This document shows positions 10,871 through 18,922 of a DNA stretch of 35,808 nucleotides, piece by piece. The stretch covers positions 1 to 35,808 of the forward strand of contig NZ_WIVG01000022.1 in NCBI RefSeq assembly GCF_016758115.1, read 5' to 3'. Origin of the DNA: Lactococcus garvieae. Its GTDB lineage: Bacteria; Bacillota; Bacilli; Lactobacillales; Streptococcaceae. A model generated the notes under the pieces. It had not been told where the DNA came from, searched no databases, and worked only from the letters and a program-made list of their open reading frames with translations. Every line of letters begins with the position of its first letter. Position 1 is the stretch's first letter. The position numbers were made by a program, and so were the translations under genes.

Positions 10871-11953
10871 ATGAAGCGACTGTTAATATTGGAAGATGGG
10901 ACTATCTTTGAGGGAGAATCAATTGGTGCCAACACGGATATAACGGGGGAACTCGTCTTTAGCACAGGCATGACAGGCTATCAAGAATCCATTACTGATC
11001 AATCTTACAATGGACAGATTTTGACTTTTACCTATCCATTGGTGGGGAATTATGGCATCAACCGAGACGACTATGAATCCATTCATCCAAGCTGTAAGGC
11101 AATTGTTGTCAGTGAAGCAGCACGTCGTCCTTCCAACTGGAGACTTCAGATGTCCTTGGATGAATTTTTGAAAGCCAAAAATATTCCAGGAATCACTGGA
11201 GTTGACACACGGGCACTCACAAAAATTATTCGTCAGCACGGAACTATGAAAGCAGCCTTGGTCAATACCAAAGATGATCTTGAACATCAGATGAGTCAAC
11301 TTAAAGCAACTGTTTTACCCAATAATCAAGTGGAGAAAAGCAGCACTTTAACACCTTATTCCTCGCCAAACACAGGAAGAAAGGTGGTAGTTGTTGACTT
11401 TGGGCTTAAACATTCAATCTTGCGAGAACTCTCAAAGCGCAATTGTGATATTACAGTTGTTCCTTATAACACAGAAGCAGAAGAAATCTTGGCTATGCAT
11501 CCAGATGGTGTCTTGCTGAGTAATGGTCCTGGGGATCCAACGGATGTCCCACAGGCTGTGGAGATGATTCAGCGCATTCAGGGGGAACTTCCTATTTTTG
11601 GGATTTGCTTGGGCCATCAACTTTTCAGTTTGGCCAATGGAGCAAGGACCTATAAGATGAAGTTCGGGCACCGTGGCTTCAATCATGCGGTGAAAGAAAT
11701 TGCGACTGGAAGAATTGACTTTACCAGTCAAAATCACGGTTATGCTGTATCAGCCGAAGATTTGCCCGAAGATTTATTGATTACTCATGTGGAAATCAAT
11801 GACAAATCGGTTGAAGGTATCCGTCATAAGCGCCATTCAGCATTTTCGGTTCAATTTCATCCTGATGCCGCGCCTGGACCACATGATGCCAGCTATTTAT
11901 TTGATGACTTTATGGACATGATAGATGAATATCGGAAGGGAAAAGCGGTTTGA
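10871..11953 (+). CDS. carA: Carbamoyl-phosphate synthase small (glutaminase) subunit
   Basis: CarA hydrolyses glutamine and passes ammonia to the large subunit CarB to make carbamoyl phosphate for pyrimidines and arginine. The 360-residue protein has the N-terminal CPSase domain (about 1-150) and a class I glutamine amidotransferase domain. The nucleophile is C246 (in GICLGHQ), with H330 and the third triad position at 332. That third residue is Asp ([11 protein letters not shown]), where E. coli has Glu; from memory this Asp form is common in streptococci and lactococci. carB is not downstream, which fits Lactococcus. The ATG follows a strong ATCGGAGGAA site. Confidence 0.96.
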   Translation: MKRLLILEDGTIFEGESIGANTDITGELVFSTGMTGYQESITDQSYNGQILTFTYPLVGNYGINRDDYESIHPSCKAIVVSEAARRPSNWRLQMSLDEFLKAKNIPGITGVDTRALTKIIRQHGTMKAALVNTKDDLEHQMSQLKATVLPNNQVEKSSTLTPYSSPNTGRKVVVVDFGLKHSILRELSKRNCDITVVPYNTEAEEILAMHPDGVLLSNGPGDPTDVPQAVEMIQRIQGELPIFGICLGHQLFSLANGARTYKMKFGHRGFNHAVKEIATGRIDFTSQNHGYAVSAEDLPEDLLITHVEINDKSVEGIRHKRHSAFSVQFHPDAAPGPHDASYLFDDFMDMIDEYRKGKAV

Positions 11954-11991
11954 ACAGCAACTGCTAAAAAACAGCAATAAATGTTAAAAAG

Positions 11992-12030
11992 AAAAAATGG
12001 AGTCGAAAGTTTCATCGATTTCATTTTTTT
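11992..12030 (+). terminator. pyr operon terminator
   Basis: The 15-base stem AAAAAATGGAGTCGA (11992-12006) pairs with TCGATTTCATTTTTT (12015-12029) with two G-U pairs and an eight-base loop. It closes the pyr-carA operon. Its T tail runs straight into the cre site of the next promoter. Confidence 0.85.
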
Positions 12031-12043
12031 GTTAGCGTTTGCA
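12030..12043 (+). promoter_or_regulatory. CcpA (cre) site over the bacteriocin promoter
   Basis: TGTTAGCGTTTGCA matches 13 of 14 positions of the cre consensus TGWNANCGNTNWCA. It overlaps the -35 element of the promoter at 12039-12067, a position where CcpA binding would block RNA polymerase. Catabolite repression of the cluster is therefore likely. Confidence 0.7.
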
Positions 12044-12067
12044 TTATGATTACATATGTGTTACTAT
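12039..12067 (+). promoter_or_regulatory. Promoter of the bacteriocin cluster
   Basis: The -35 is TTGCAT (12039-12044), the spacer 17 bases, and the -10 TACTAT (12062-12067) with an extended TGT. Transcription should start near 12074. The bacteriocin gene has a strong ribosome-binding site (AAAGGAGGGC). Confidence 0.7.
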
Positions 12068-12102
12068 GAGGATGAATAGATAATTTAAAGGAGGGCGTTA
12101 TA

Positions 12103-12456
12103 ATGATTACTAGAGAAAATCTGAGAACAAGAAACAAAAAAAGAGCTTTATTCACAACTTTAATTCCTAGTCTGTTTCTCGTTCAAACGCTAGCATTTGC
12201 AGCTATCCATACTAAATTTGGAGTTTATTGGGTAACTTCATCCATTTATCCCAACACGACCTGGGGGAACAGAACTGCAACGACCCAATATACGAACTAC
12301 TCTTTTTCACATACGGGCTGGGCTAGAGTAGGTAATGCTTATAATGGAGGCGGAAATTCTTGGGTGACACCTAAAAAAACTTCTGTTACTTGGGTAAAAG
12401 GCGCATGGAACGGCGCCTACAACGGTGGACCAATCGCACCTGGAGGAAAAGTGTAA
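12103..12456 (+). CDS. Putative lactococcin-972-like bacteriocin precursor
   Basis: This 117-residue protein has a long basic N-region, a hydrophobic core (about 16-30) and a likely Sec signal cleavage after AFA at 33, leaving a mature peptide of about 83 residues. The mature part has no cysteine and is rich in Trp, Tyr, Asn, Gly and Thr (Trp at 43, 54, 73, 87, 97, 102). Lactococcin 972 is also Sec-secreted and cysteine-free, and targets cell-wall synthesis through lipid II. The assignment relies mainly on the two following genes, which match the family's putative immunity and export genes. The sequence is diverged from lactococcin 972 as I recall it, so its activity is inference. A paired-end hairpin (CAAAT/ATTTG) follows the gene at about 12466-12479. 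Confidence 0.6.
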   Translation: MITRENLRTRNKKRALFTTLIPSLFLVQTLAFAAIHTKFGVYWVTSSIYPNTTWGNRTATTQYTNYSFSHTGWARVGNAYNGGGNSWVTPKKTSVTWVKGAWNGAYNGGPIAPGGKV

Positions 12457-12492
12457 TCAATCAAATTTAGATTTGTGGGGTAAACTATACAG

Positions 12493-14487
12493 ATGCTGAG
12501 TAAACTTTTAAAAGGAATGATTCTGGCTTTATATGTAACGATGAGTTTATCGTTGGCTTTTATGATTAAAAATGATTGGGTAGATAACCAAATCAAGAAA
12601 GAATACAATCTGAATGGCTATGAAGAGTTTTATGTTAGCTCTGTTCCAAGTTCAAAGGGAAACTATCAAGATATAGTAAATACTATTGAGAGAGTATCAA
12701 AAGAAAGTGATACTCTCTTTTGTATTAGAACATCTTATATTGGAGTTGTACATGATGACAAGGGAAAGGCAGATTTTTTGTCAAATATATCTAGAATTAC
12801 CTTCTATGGATTAGCACATGAAGACAAGAAATTATCAGCACATGGTGTAACTTCTTTTATTAACTATAAAAATTTTAGCAGTTTGAGCTTTGAAGAATTT
12901 CACGAAGGGAGCTTTCTTTATAAGTCAGCAGATTCGGGGAAAAGTAAGTTTATGACTAATTTATCTCAGACATTAAGTCAAAAATATGGCATTGAGATTA
13001 CGCCAGAGGCTTTAGAAAAAAATCCCTCTGATTTTTCTAAAAGCCCTCCCCTAATCTTAACCAATGACAATTTGAGCATTGTTATTACTGTTTCGCTAAT
13101 CTTTTATTTTATATTTTTATTTGTTTGGCTGGCTGAAAATAATAAGAAAATAGCTGTTTATAAACTTAGTGGTTTTGAGAATATTGATATAGCTAATTTT
13201 ATCTTTATAAAAAAGATGGTTGGGGTATTTGCCACAACGTACGCAGTGGCAACAATTTTTATTTTAAAAAAATTTAGTTTTGATTATGCTAAAGTTAGTC
13301 TATTAATCTTTATGATAAGTGCGGTCATAACTTTATTTGCAGTATGGATTGTGGCTAGAGTGTCTATTGTTAATCAAGTCAATAATAAATCATTCTTTAA
13401 ATATAGTCATATCTTTCTTTACCTTGTAAAAACGATAATCTTCGCCATAAGTCTCTCCACTCTCTCGGGTTTGGTCACTCTCGTTCACCAGTCGCTAGAC
13501 TTAAGCAAAGCAGAACTCTCTGATTATGGCGCCTTATATGCACCAATGATTGGCTTTAAAGAAAATCTAGCTGAACCAACTTATTATAATAAATTGATAC
13601 GCATACAAGAAGAGTTAGGTGGAATCCATGCTTCCGAAAATAACTTGTCTTCACAAATAGGTTTAGAAAGTCTTAGAACGACAGATGTTAATATAAACTA
13701 CTTAAAAAAACATCCTATCCTAGACAAGCATAACCAACCCATAAATATTTCTCGTGAAGAAGGAAATATGGTTCTTTTAATCGCAGATAAGTTCATGAAA
13801 ACAAGCGATATAAAAAATAAAATAGCGAATACATTTAAATCGCGGCCCGGTTTTACCTCTTCGATAAAATTTTATGACATTAAGGAGGATCAGAGAGTAA
13901 CTGTATATGCGGATAAGATAAAAAAAGTTTCAGCTGATATTGTTATCGTGTATACACCAGAGAATAATACGGGAGAAAATCTTGTTCCCTCTTTAGAAAA
14001 TCCCTATGCGATGTTAATCCCCTTAACAGAACCGAAAGAAAGTATTTATAAAAAGTTAAGACATGCTTTAGAAGAAGATGCTCACCTTTCTATGTATCCA
14101 TCATTTATTAATGCAAAAGATATAAAGAAAACCACCTTATTACTGACGGTAGGTAATCCAATCAATTACTTTTTTATCAATTTATTTTCGGTAATATTAT
14201 TTGCCTGCATGATAATTTCTACAGTAGTTTTTTATGTCATAACATACAGAAAAAAAATAGGCGTATATCGTTCACTGGGATGTTCTTGGATAAGAACTTA
14301 TCTCCCACTCGTCGCCTTAATTGTTCTTCAATATATTATTGGTTTTGTAAATGCTAAAATGAATGGAGCAGATCAAACGCTCATAGAGCTGCTCATGATC
14401 TATATTATTATGGAGCTCGCTATAGTCACAGGAATATTGAAAAGAACAGAGAAAAAAGATTTATTGAATATCCTCAAAGGAGAGTAA
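12493..14487 (+). CDS. Bacteriocin-associated integral membrane protein (putative immunity, lactococcin 972 group)
   Basis: This 664-residue membrane protein has an N-terminal membrane segment (about 6-25), a long extracytoplasmic part, and a cluster of segments at about 197-315. A second soluble part follows, with three more C-terminal segments (about 560-655). This matches the large bacteriocin-associated putative immunity proteins (DUF1430-type) found with lactococcin 972 systems. The layout of two outside domains and paired membrane clusters resembles FtsX/MacB permeases, so it may be the permease partner of the ABC ATPase behind it. The role is immunity or export by context. Base composition is clearly more AT-rich than the pyr genes. 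The ribosome-binding site is weak (GTGGGG). Confidence 0.75.
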   Translation: MLSKLLKGMILALYVTMSLSLAFMIKNDWVDNQIKKEYNLNGYEEFYVSSVPSSKGNYQDIVNTIERVSKESDTLFCIRTSYIGVVHDDKGKADFLSNISRITFYGLAHEDKKLSAHGVTSFINYKNFSSLSFEEFHEGSFLYKSADSGKSKFMTNLSQTLSQKYGIEITPEALEKNPSDFSKSPPLILTNDNLSIVITVSLIFYFIFLFVWLAENNKKIAVYKLSGFENIDIANFIFIKKMVGVFATTYAVATIFILKKFSFDYAKVSLLIFMISAVITLFAVWIVARVSIVNQVNNKSFFKYSHIFLYLVKTIIFAISLSTLSGLVTLVHQSLDLSKAELSDYGALYAPMIGFKENLAEPTYYNKLIRIQEELGGIHASENNLSSQIGLESLRTTDVNINYLKKHPILDKHNQPINISREEGNMVLLIADKFMKTSDIKNKIANTFKSRPGFTSSIKFYDIKEDQRVTVYADKIKKVSADIVIVYTPENNTGENLVPSLENPYAMLIPLTEPKESIYKKLRHALEEDAHLSMYPSFINAKDIKKTTLLLTVGNPINYFFINLFSVILFACMIISTVVFYVITYRKKIGVYRSLGCSWIRTYLPLVALIVLQYIIGFVNAKMNGADQTLIELLMIYIIMELAIVTGILKRTEKKDLLNILKGE

Positions 14488-14491
14488 ACAC

Positions 14492-15166
14492 ATGCTGATA
14501 GAAATAAAAGATATGGAAAAGAGCTATGGTGCAAAAATACTTTTTGATAAAATTAATGTACAAATTCCAGAAAAACAATTAGTTGTAGTTTATGGTCCCA
14601 GTGGGTCAGGCAAGTCCACACTTTTGAATATTATCGGCATGATTGATGACTATGACAAAGGAAGTTATTATTTGTTTGGAAAATTCGCTCCAATCGTAAA
14701 CAGTAAAAAGTCATTGCTGTATCGTCGGAATAAAATTTCTTATTTATTTCAAAACTTTGCATTGATTGAAGATGAGAGTATCGAGCAAAATTTGAAGGCA
14801 GCTTTATTTTATACTCAACTGTCTTCTAAAAAGAAAAGAGAAAAAATAAGAGAAGTTTTAAATCAGGTCAACATAGACCAACCCTTAAAAACAAAAGTAT
14901 TTCGTTTATCTGGCGGTGAAAAGCAAAGAGTTGCCTTAGCTAGAGCCTTGCTAAAAAAGAGCGAGCTAATCTTAGCAGATGAACCTACAGGTTCTTTGGA
15001 TATAGAAAATCGAAATATAATGTTAAAATTACTAAGTGATGAAGTAACAAAAGGGAAAACAGTGATAATAGTGACTCACGATCCTTTTATACGAAAAATT
15101 AGTGATTATGTCATCGAATTAGATGGCAAAGGTTCTATCGTAACTTCTGGTCCCATTACTAATTGA
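14492..15166 (+). CDS. ABC transporter ATP-binding protein, lactococcin 972 bacteriocin group
   Basis: This 224-residue ATPase has Walker A GPSGSGKS at 35-42, a Q-loop at about 87, signature LSGGEKQ at 139-145, Walker B LILADE at 159-164, and an H-loop histidine at 196 (VTHD). Sequence style (LolD/MacB-like, GSLD after Walker B) fits the putative bacteriocin-export ABC proteins of the lactococcin 972 group. The gene starts four bases after the stop of the membrane protein, with GGAGAG inside the upstream gene, so the two are probably translated together and form one transporter. It may pump the bacteriocin away from the membrane or protect the producer. No clear terminator follows. Confidence 0.88.
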   Translation: MLIEIKDMEKSYGAKILFDKINVQIPEKQLVVVYGPSGSGKSTLLNIIGMIDDYDKGSYYLFGKFAPIVNSKKSLLYRRNKISYLFQNFALIEDESIEQNLKAALFYTQLSSKKKREKIREVLNQVNIDQPLKTKVFRLSGGEKQRVALARALLKKSELILADEPTGSLDIENRNIMLKLLSDEVTKGKTVIIVTHDPFIRKISDYVIELDGKGSIVTSGPITN

Positions 15167-15272
15167 AGAAAATTTCAACTATTCAATAATGACTATACCA
15201 GCTTTTTGAGCATCCAAGCAGAGGCTTATTTTAGCCAGATTGGAAATTGTGAAACTAAAAACATATCGTTTC

Positions 15273-15301
15273 TTGAAACCAGGTGTAAAAGCTGATATAA
15301 T
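15273..15301 (+). promoter_or_regulatory. bioY promoter with overlapping palindrome
   Basis: The -35 is TTGAAA (15273-15278), the spacer 17 bases, the -10 TATAAT (15296-15301). A GTTTC-TT-GAAAC inverted repeat covers the -35, and a further GAAAC lies at about 15251. This could be an operator; it does not match the BirA box I know. Confidence 0.6.
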
Positions 15302-15329
15302 TTTACTCATAAAACAAAAAGGACTTTTT

Positions 15330-15878
15330 ATGAAGATTTCTAAAACTTATTCTATTACTCTTATTGCCTTAGGAGCAGCAATTATTGCAGTGCTTTCTCC
15401 TCTGGCTATTCCTGCAGGGATTGTACCTATTACGCTTCAAACATTAGCCGTTGGGATCGTTGCAACTTTGCTGCAGCCCCGTGAGAGTTTTTTTGCATTG
15501 CTTATCTATCTCGTGTTAGGAGCTGTAGGTTTACCTGTTTATGCAGGGGGAGCCTCAGGGATTGGCGCTTTATTTGGACCAACAGGTGGATTTTTATTCT
15601 CCTTTGTAATAGTTGCACCTCTCCTTTCGTATTTTTTACAAAAGACTGAACGAAAATTTTTCTCCATTTTACTGACAAACCTTCTTGCTCAGTTTTTGAT
15701 CCTTGTTCTCGGTACTGTGTGGCTGAAATTCTTTATCGGCGCATCTTGGGGAACAGCCTTTGGCATGGGCTTTGCACCTTTTATTCTTGGAGCTATTATT
15801 AAGGCGATTATTGTGGCAGCAGTTGGTGTTGCGCTCCTCGATATCCTTTTCAAAACGAACCCTTATTTTTCGAAATAA
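15330..15878 (+). CDS. bioY: Biotin transporter BioY (S component of an ECF transporter)
   Basis: BioY is the membrane protein that binds biotin and works with the shared energy-coupling module (EcfA, EcfA', EcfT), not encoded here. The 182-residue protein has about six membrane segments. Family signatures are the PITLQTLAV segment (about 31-39), LGAVGLPVYAGGASG with GPTGGF (about 63-90), and FILGAIIKAIIVA near the end. The start is the ATG at 15330 behind AAAAAGGA; an in-frame upstream ATG at 15240 lies ahead of the promoter and is rejected. Single-gene operon closed by a strong terminator. Confidence 0.92.
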   Translation: MKISKTYSITLIALGAAIIAVLSPLAIPAGIVPITLQTLAVGIVATLLQPRESFFALLIYLVLGAVGLPVYAGGASGIGALFGPTGGFLFSFVIVAPLLSYFLQKTERKFFSILLTNLLAQFLILVLGTVWLKFFIGASWGTAFGMGFAPFILGAIIKAIIVAAVGVALLDILFKTNPYFSK

Positions 15879-16259
15879 TAATAGATAAAAGTTTTCCAAT
15901 TCTTGGGAAGTTGTTTAGTATTTACAAAGTGTTCTTGATTTTTGAGTAGCTTAGTCCTAACGGAAGGAACTTATAAAAAACTATACAATTTGAAATAAAA
16001 TTATAAGCAGCTGAATGACAAGAGTTCAGCTGCTTTTTTATACTTAGGGTTTCATATTTTGTGTCTTAAGCGATTTTAGAAATACTGCGCGCGACGAATG
16101 AGAGCCTCTATATAATCTTTGTTACGAGACTGCCTGCTAGCGAGAATTACTACTTGGGGCAAAAACTTACTAGAGAAGATTAAGAAATGCACTAGCCAAG
16201 CGACAGAGTTCAAGAGGAGAGAGCAAAAATAATCCAGATATTATAGTCTGATTGTGGCA
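15879..16259. other. Intergenic region after bioY
   Basis: This 381-base gap holds the bioY terminator at 16006-16040. The remainder (16041-16259) separates bioY from the convergent module B. No open frame, RNA gene or repeat could be recognised on either strand; it may hold gene remnants, but I could not identify a source. Confidence 0.5.
16006..16040 (+). terminator. bioY terminator
   Basis: The ten-base perfect stem AGCAGCTGAA (16006-16015) / TTCAGCTGCT (16025-16034) has a nine-base loop and is followed by TTTTTA. Confidence 0.9.
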
Positions 16260-17396
16260 TCATTTTGTCCAAACATGTAAGGGAGTTTCTGTATTATCAT
16301 TAAAAATTTTTGTTTCAGATAATAATGTTTTATTATCTAAATCATAAAGGAGTACTGAATTTCCTGCTAAAATAATTAGTTTATTGTCTTTTGTAGTATT
16401 TAAAGTCCAAATATTACTCTCCTCATAAATTTTAGAATTTAATATATCACTAACATCAACAAAATAGTTTTCGTTATTTTTGGTATTTATAACTGAAAAA
16501 CCTGATTTTTGTAGCATATTAGGTTCGTGTACAGTTATCAAGTAGTTTTCAGATTTACTTTTATAAATAAGATTGGGATAATTTTCTTTTAATGTGATAA
16601 AGCTTTTTTCATTGTTCTTCAAATCAAATTTCATGATTCTATTATCAGGTGTAACTTCGAAAGTTTTCCTGTTACGACGAGAGGTAACAGGCGAATATAA
16701 ATTTTCTTCAATTTTTTCTAAAGAAGTAAAATCATAGAGATATTCACTATTGTCATCTATATTCTGTTTTTCAAGTACTTTTAGATTGTTTCCATCATTG
16801 AAAGTATATAAAGAACTTTCAAATATTTTACTTTTTTGATTTTCTTGTGTGATTATCATGTACAATTTTCCCTTGCTACCAGTAAATTGTGTAGAGGGTA
16901 ACGCTGATGAAGTAAACTTATACGAATCAATTTCTTTTCCATTTTTGTCAAAAGAGTAGAGAAAACCATCATCTCCTGTTGCTTGGAAAGTATAGTAATA
17001 ATCAGTAGTGGAACCTGCACCTGTATAAGCATACTTATTTGAGCTACGTTTAACTACTTCTCCCTTTTCAAAGTCTATTGATAAGATATTTTCATTCTTT
17101 TTAGCACTTTTAGAATGTCCTTCTGAAAAAATCAGATATCTATTTTGAATTTCTCCTTTTGAAAACCAACCATTTACATCTTCTGCAATAGCTAATTTGT
17201 CAGTATGAAGTAATTTTGGTTTATTATTTTCAACTTTATATGATTTGATATTGTTATTGGATACGATGTAGAAATCAGCATTGCTTGCAATTTTAAAGTT
17301 AGCTTCTTTGTTATTGAAAAATAAGATTTTGATTCCCAGAACCACTGCGGCTAAACATGATAAACGAAGTAAAGAATTAAATATTTTTTTCTTCAT
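16260..17396 (-). CDS. Membrane-anchored, probably beta-propeller, extracellular protein (module B partner)
   Basis: The 378-residue protein has an N-terminal hydrophobic anchor (about 8-27, no lipobox Cys) and an extracellular region of repeated short strands with Asp turns (SIDFEKG, YSFDKNGK, MKFDLKNN, LYDLDNK), suggesting a beta-propeller. It is a diverged paralogue of the product of 4715-5875: same length, anchor position, N-terminal DFYI segment and TGAG motif. Its ATG directly follows the stop of the hydrolase gene (TAA then ATG, no gap), so translation is very likely coupled. Base composition is strongly AT-rich. No sortase signal. Function unknown; a sensor, ligand-binding or immunity role for the hydrolase is possible. 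Confidence 0.7.
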   Translation of the reverse strand: MKKKIFNSLLRLSCLAAVVLGIKILFFNNKEANFKIASNADFYIVSNNNIKSYKVENNKPKLLHTDKLAIAEDVNGWFSKGEIQNRYLIFSEGHSKSAKKNENILSIDFEKGEVVKRSSNKYAYTGAGSTTDYYYTFQATGDDGFLYSFDKNGKEIDSYKFTSSALPSTQFTGSKGKLYMIITQENQKSKIFESSLYTFNDGNNLKVLEKQNIDDNSEYLYDFTSLEKIEENLYSPVTSRRNRKTFEVTPDNRIMKFDLKNNEKSFITLKENYPNLIYKSKSENYLITVHEPNMLQKSGFSVINTKNNENYFVDVSDILNSKIYEESNIWTLNTTKDNKLIILAGNSVLLYDLDNKTLLSETKIFNDNTETPLHVWTK

Positions 17397-18119
17397 TTAT
17401 TTATTCCTGTAGATTAAAACTGTAAGTGGATTTGAGACAAATTCGCCTGGGTGCACTGCCCAAGCAGAACCGATATTATTATCAGTCTTATCTAAATTTA
17501 CTCTTGCAGTGTAATAATATGCAGCCCAAACTAATTGAGAGCAGTAAAAACTATTTTTTTGTTTAATATTCCAAAAGTTTAAATTATAAGGCTTTCCAAC
17601 CTGTTGACCAGCCCACTTTCCTGCATTATAATCTTGTGCGATACTTGTTTTTTTGACTCCCATCTGCCATACTCTGTTATTTCTAAATTTCGTTCCCCAA
17701 TCTCCACTTGCCAGCCTAACTTTTTTACCAACACCTTCTGCTTCGGCAACCACATATTTTTTTTGTGGTGCAACAATCCCTGCATGCCACGAATTTGTTA
17801 TTAATAGACTAGAACCTGCATCTGTTACAGCTATTACCCCATCACGCCAACTCCAAGCCCCATATGCTGAACGAGCGGTAGCTTTTTCATCAGCTACAAC
17901 GGAAGCTGCATCGCCATATGCGGCATATTCTTGTTCTTTTTGCCGCATGCCATCCATAATTTCTTGTTGCTGTTTGGTTAATTTTTGTAAAGCTACTGCA
18001 TTGGTGGAAGTATCTACTTCATCAGTTTGAACAGCTTTTACTGTTGCTGGAGCTATCGCTGACAGAAAAGCAGCTGAAGCTAGGCAATGAATAATAGTTT
18101 TCTTTAAAATTTTGTGCAT
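17397..18119 (-). CDS. Secreted YiiX-like permuted NlpC/P60 cysteine hydrolase (module B)
   Basis: The 240-residue protein has a signal peptide with likely cleavage after VKA at 29 and a polar helical segment (about 40-85). The catalytic domain has H112 (in SWHAGIV), E126 (in VAEAEG) and C193 (in FYCSQLVW). His before Cys marks the circularly permuted NlpC/P60 group. It is clearly paralogous to the 3937-4698 product: both share WxWRDGVIA, the HAGIVAPQ block, WQxGVKxTSI, GxQVGKPYN and the Cys block. Expression is from an extended -10 promoter with a near-perfect cre site at the start point, so it should be repressed on preferred sugars. The ribosome-binding site (AGAGGGGAAA) is strong. Confidence 0.83.
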   Translation of the reverse strand: MHKILKKTIIHCLASAAFLSAIAPATVKAVQTDEVDTSTNAVALQKLTKQQQEIMDGMRQKEQEYAAYGDAASVVADEKATARSAYGAWSWRDGVIAVTDAGSSLLITNSWHAGIVAPQKKYVVAEAEGVGKKVRLASGDWGTKFRNNRVWQMGVKKTSIAQDYNAGKWAGQQVGKPYNLNFWNIKQKNSFYCSQLVWAAYYYTARVNLDKTDNNIGSAWAVHPGEFVSNPLTVLIYRNK

Positions 18120-18175
18120 GTGTTTCCCCTCTTTTCAGAAATAAAATTTTTTCTGGTTGAACAACCCTACAATAA

Positions 18176-18191
18176 TTAAAAGCGCTTTCAA
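18176..18191 (-). promoter_or_regulatory. CcpA (cre) site at the module B promoter
   Basis: The site reads TTGAAAGCGCTTTTAA on the minus strand and matches 13 of 14 core cre positions on either strand. It is almost a perfect palindrome. It sits at the predicted transcription start, right after the -10. Confidence 0.75.
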
Positions 18192-18195
18192 TTTT

Positions 18196-18201
18196 ATTAT
18201 A
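18196..18201 (-). promoter_or_regulatory. Module B promoter, extended -10
   Basis: On the minus strand TATAAT is preceded by TGT (extended -10); the -35 is poor. The predicted start is near 18189, giving a leader of about 70 bases. Confidence 0.65.
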
Positions 18202-18331
18202 ACAGAAAAAGAAGTGATAAAATCACAGATCTTTAAATATTGTTGAATTGTAGGCAATGTGTAAAAATTTACAATTTTACTTATCTTAACACTCTCAATA
18301 AAAAGTTTTCTACTACTGATTGAGGCTACTT

Positions 18332-18365
18332 AAAAAGTCGAGAAATTCATTTTTCTCGACTTTTT
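18332..18365. terminator. Bidirectional terminator at the end of the queA operon
   Basis: The 14-base perfect stem AAAAAGTCGAGAAA (18332-18345) / TTTCTCGACTTTTT (18352-18365) has a six-base loop containing the stop codon of the 18347-18922 gene. T runs flank it on both strands. An almost identical hairpin occurs at 31202-31231. Confidence 0.85.
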
Positions 18366-18922
18366 ATTATTTCTTGAAAAATAGTTTTGTTAACAGTTTG
18401 GGAACTTTCAGCAACCCGATAAAGGGCATTGCGCTGCAATAACTGTATTTTAGTCAGAGGATACTGTCCATCTTTAAGACAAGTACTGATTAGCTTATTA
18501 GGGTCAAAGTCAATATCATCAGGAGGAAAGGAAATTAAACTTGAACCGAGATAGTCTTTAGTCGTGAGACTCCCGTCTTCTATATGATAAGTTTTTGCCT
18601 GGGGCAGGCCATTATTAAAGAAGGCGATAACAGCATTGTAAGCGACTTTTTTAGTTAAAGCTGATCGTTTATCCTTATAGCGAAGCAGTGCGCTGAGGAG
18701 GAACTCCTGAGCTTCTAGGGGTGTTAGGTGCGGTTGATAATGGATTTGTACAAGGATTTCTTCGGTTATCTTATGGAAACCGGTAATTCCTACTAAAAAG
18801 CCATTTGGACTTACATAAAATTTTTTGAAATGTGTGCGGATAGCTTGTCCATTTTCTGTAATCTGTCCATCTGAAAGAATAGAAATAAAATCCTTAGTGA
18901 GTGCTAAATTAAGAAAACTCAT
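18347..18922 (-). CDS. Protein of unknown function coupled to queA; possible HslV/proteasome-like fold
   Basis: This 191-residue protein has no signal peptide or membrane segment. Its N-terminal part (strand, SDGQITENG, a short basic segment, then FLVGITG at about 42-48 and a helix) resembles the start of HslV/proteasome beta subunits, which read DGQ-T-G then VxAGFAG. The N-terminal catalytic Thr is missing (it begins MSFLNLAL), so it would be an inactive relative or a different Ntn-type protein. This is pattern recognition only. Its ATG directly follows the queA stop (TAA then ATG), so it is translated with queA. The stop lies in the terminator loop. Confidence 0.6.
   Translation of the reverse strand: MSFLNLALTKDFISILSDGQITENGQAIRTHFKKFYVSPNGFLVGITGFHKITEEILVQIHYQPHLTPLEAQEFLLSALLRYKDKRSALTKKVAYNAVIAFFNNGLPQAKTYHIEDGSLTTKDYLGSSLISFPPDDIDFDPNKLISTCLKDGQYPLTKIQLLQRNALYRVAESSQTVNKTIFQEIIKSREK

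Noticed and set aside
16041-16259. Possible gene remnant before module B
   Set aside because: Short frames with several stops on both strands and no recognisable homology; not enough to call a pseudogene.
18261-18274. TGTAAAAATTTACA palindrome upstream of module B
   Set aside because: It is AT-rich and could arise by chance in this region; it lies upstream of the promoter and matches no operator I know.
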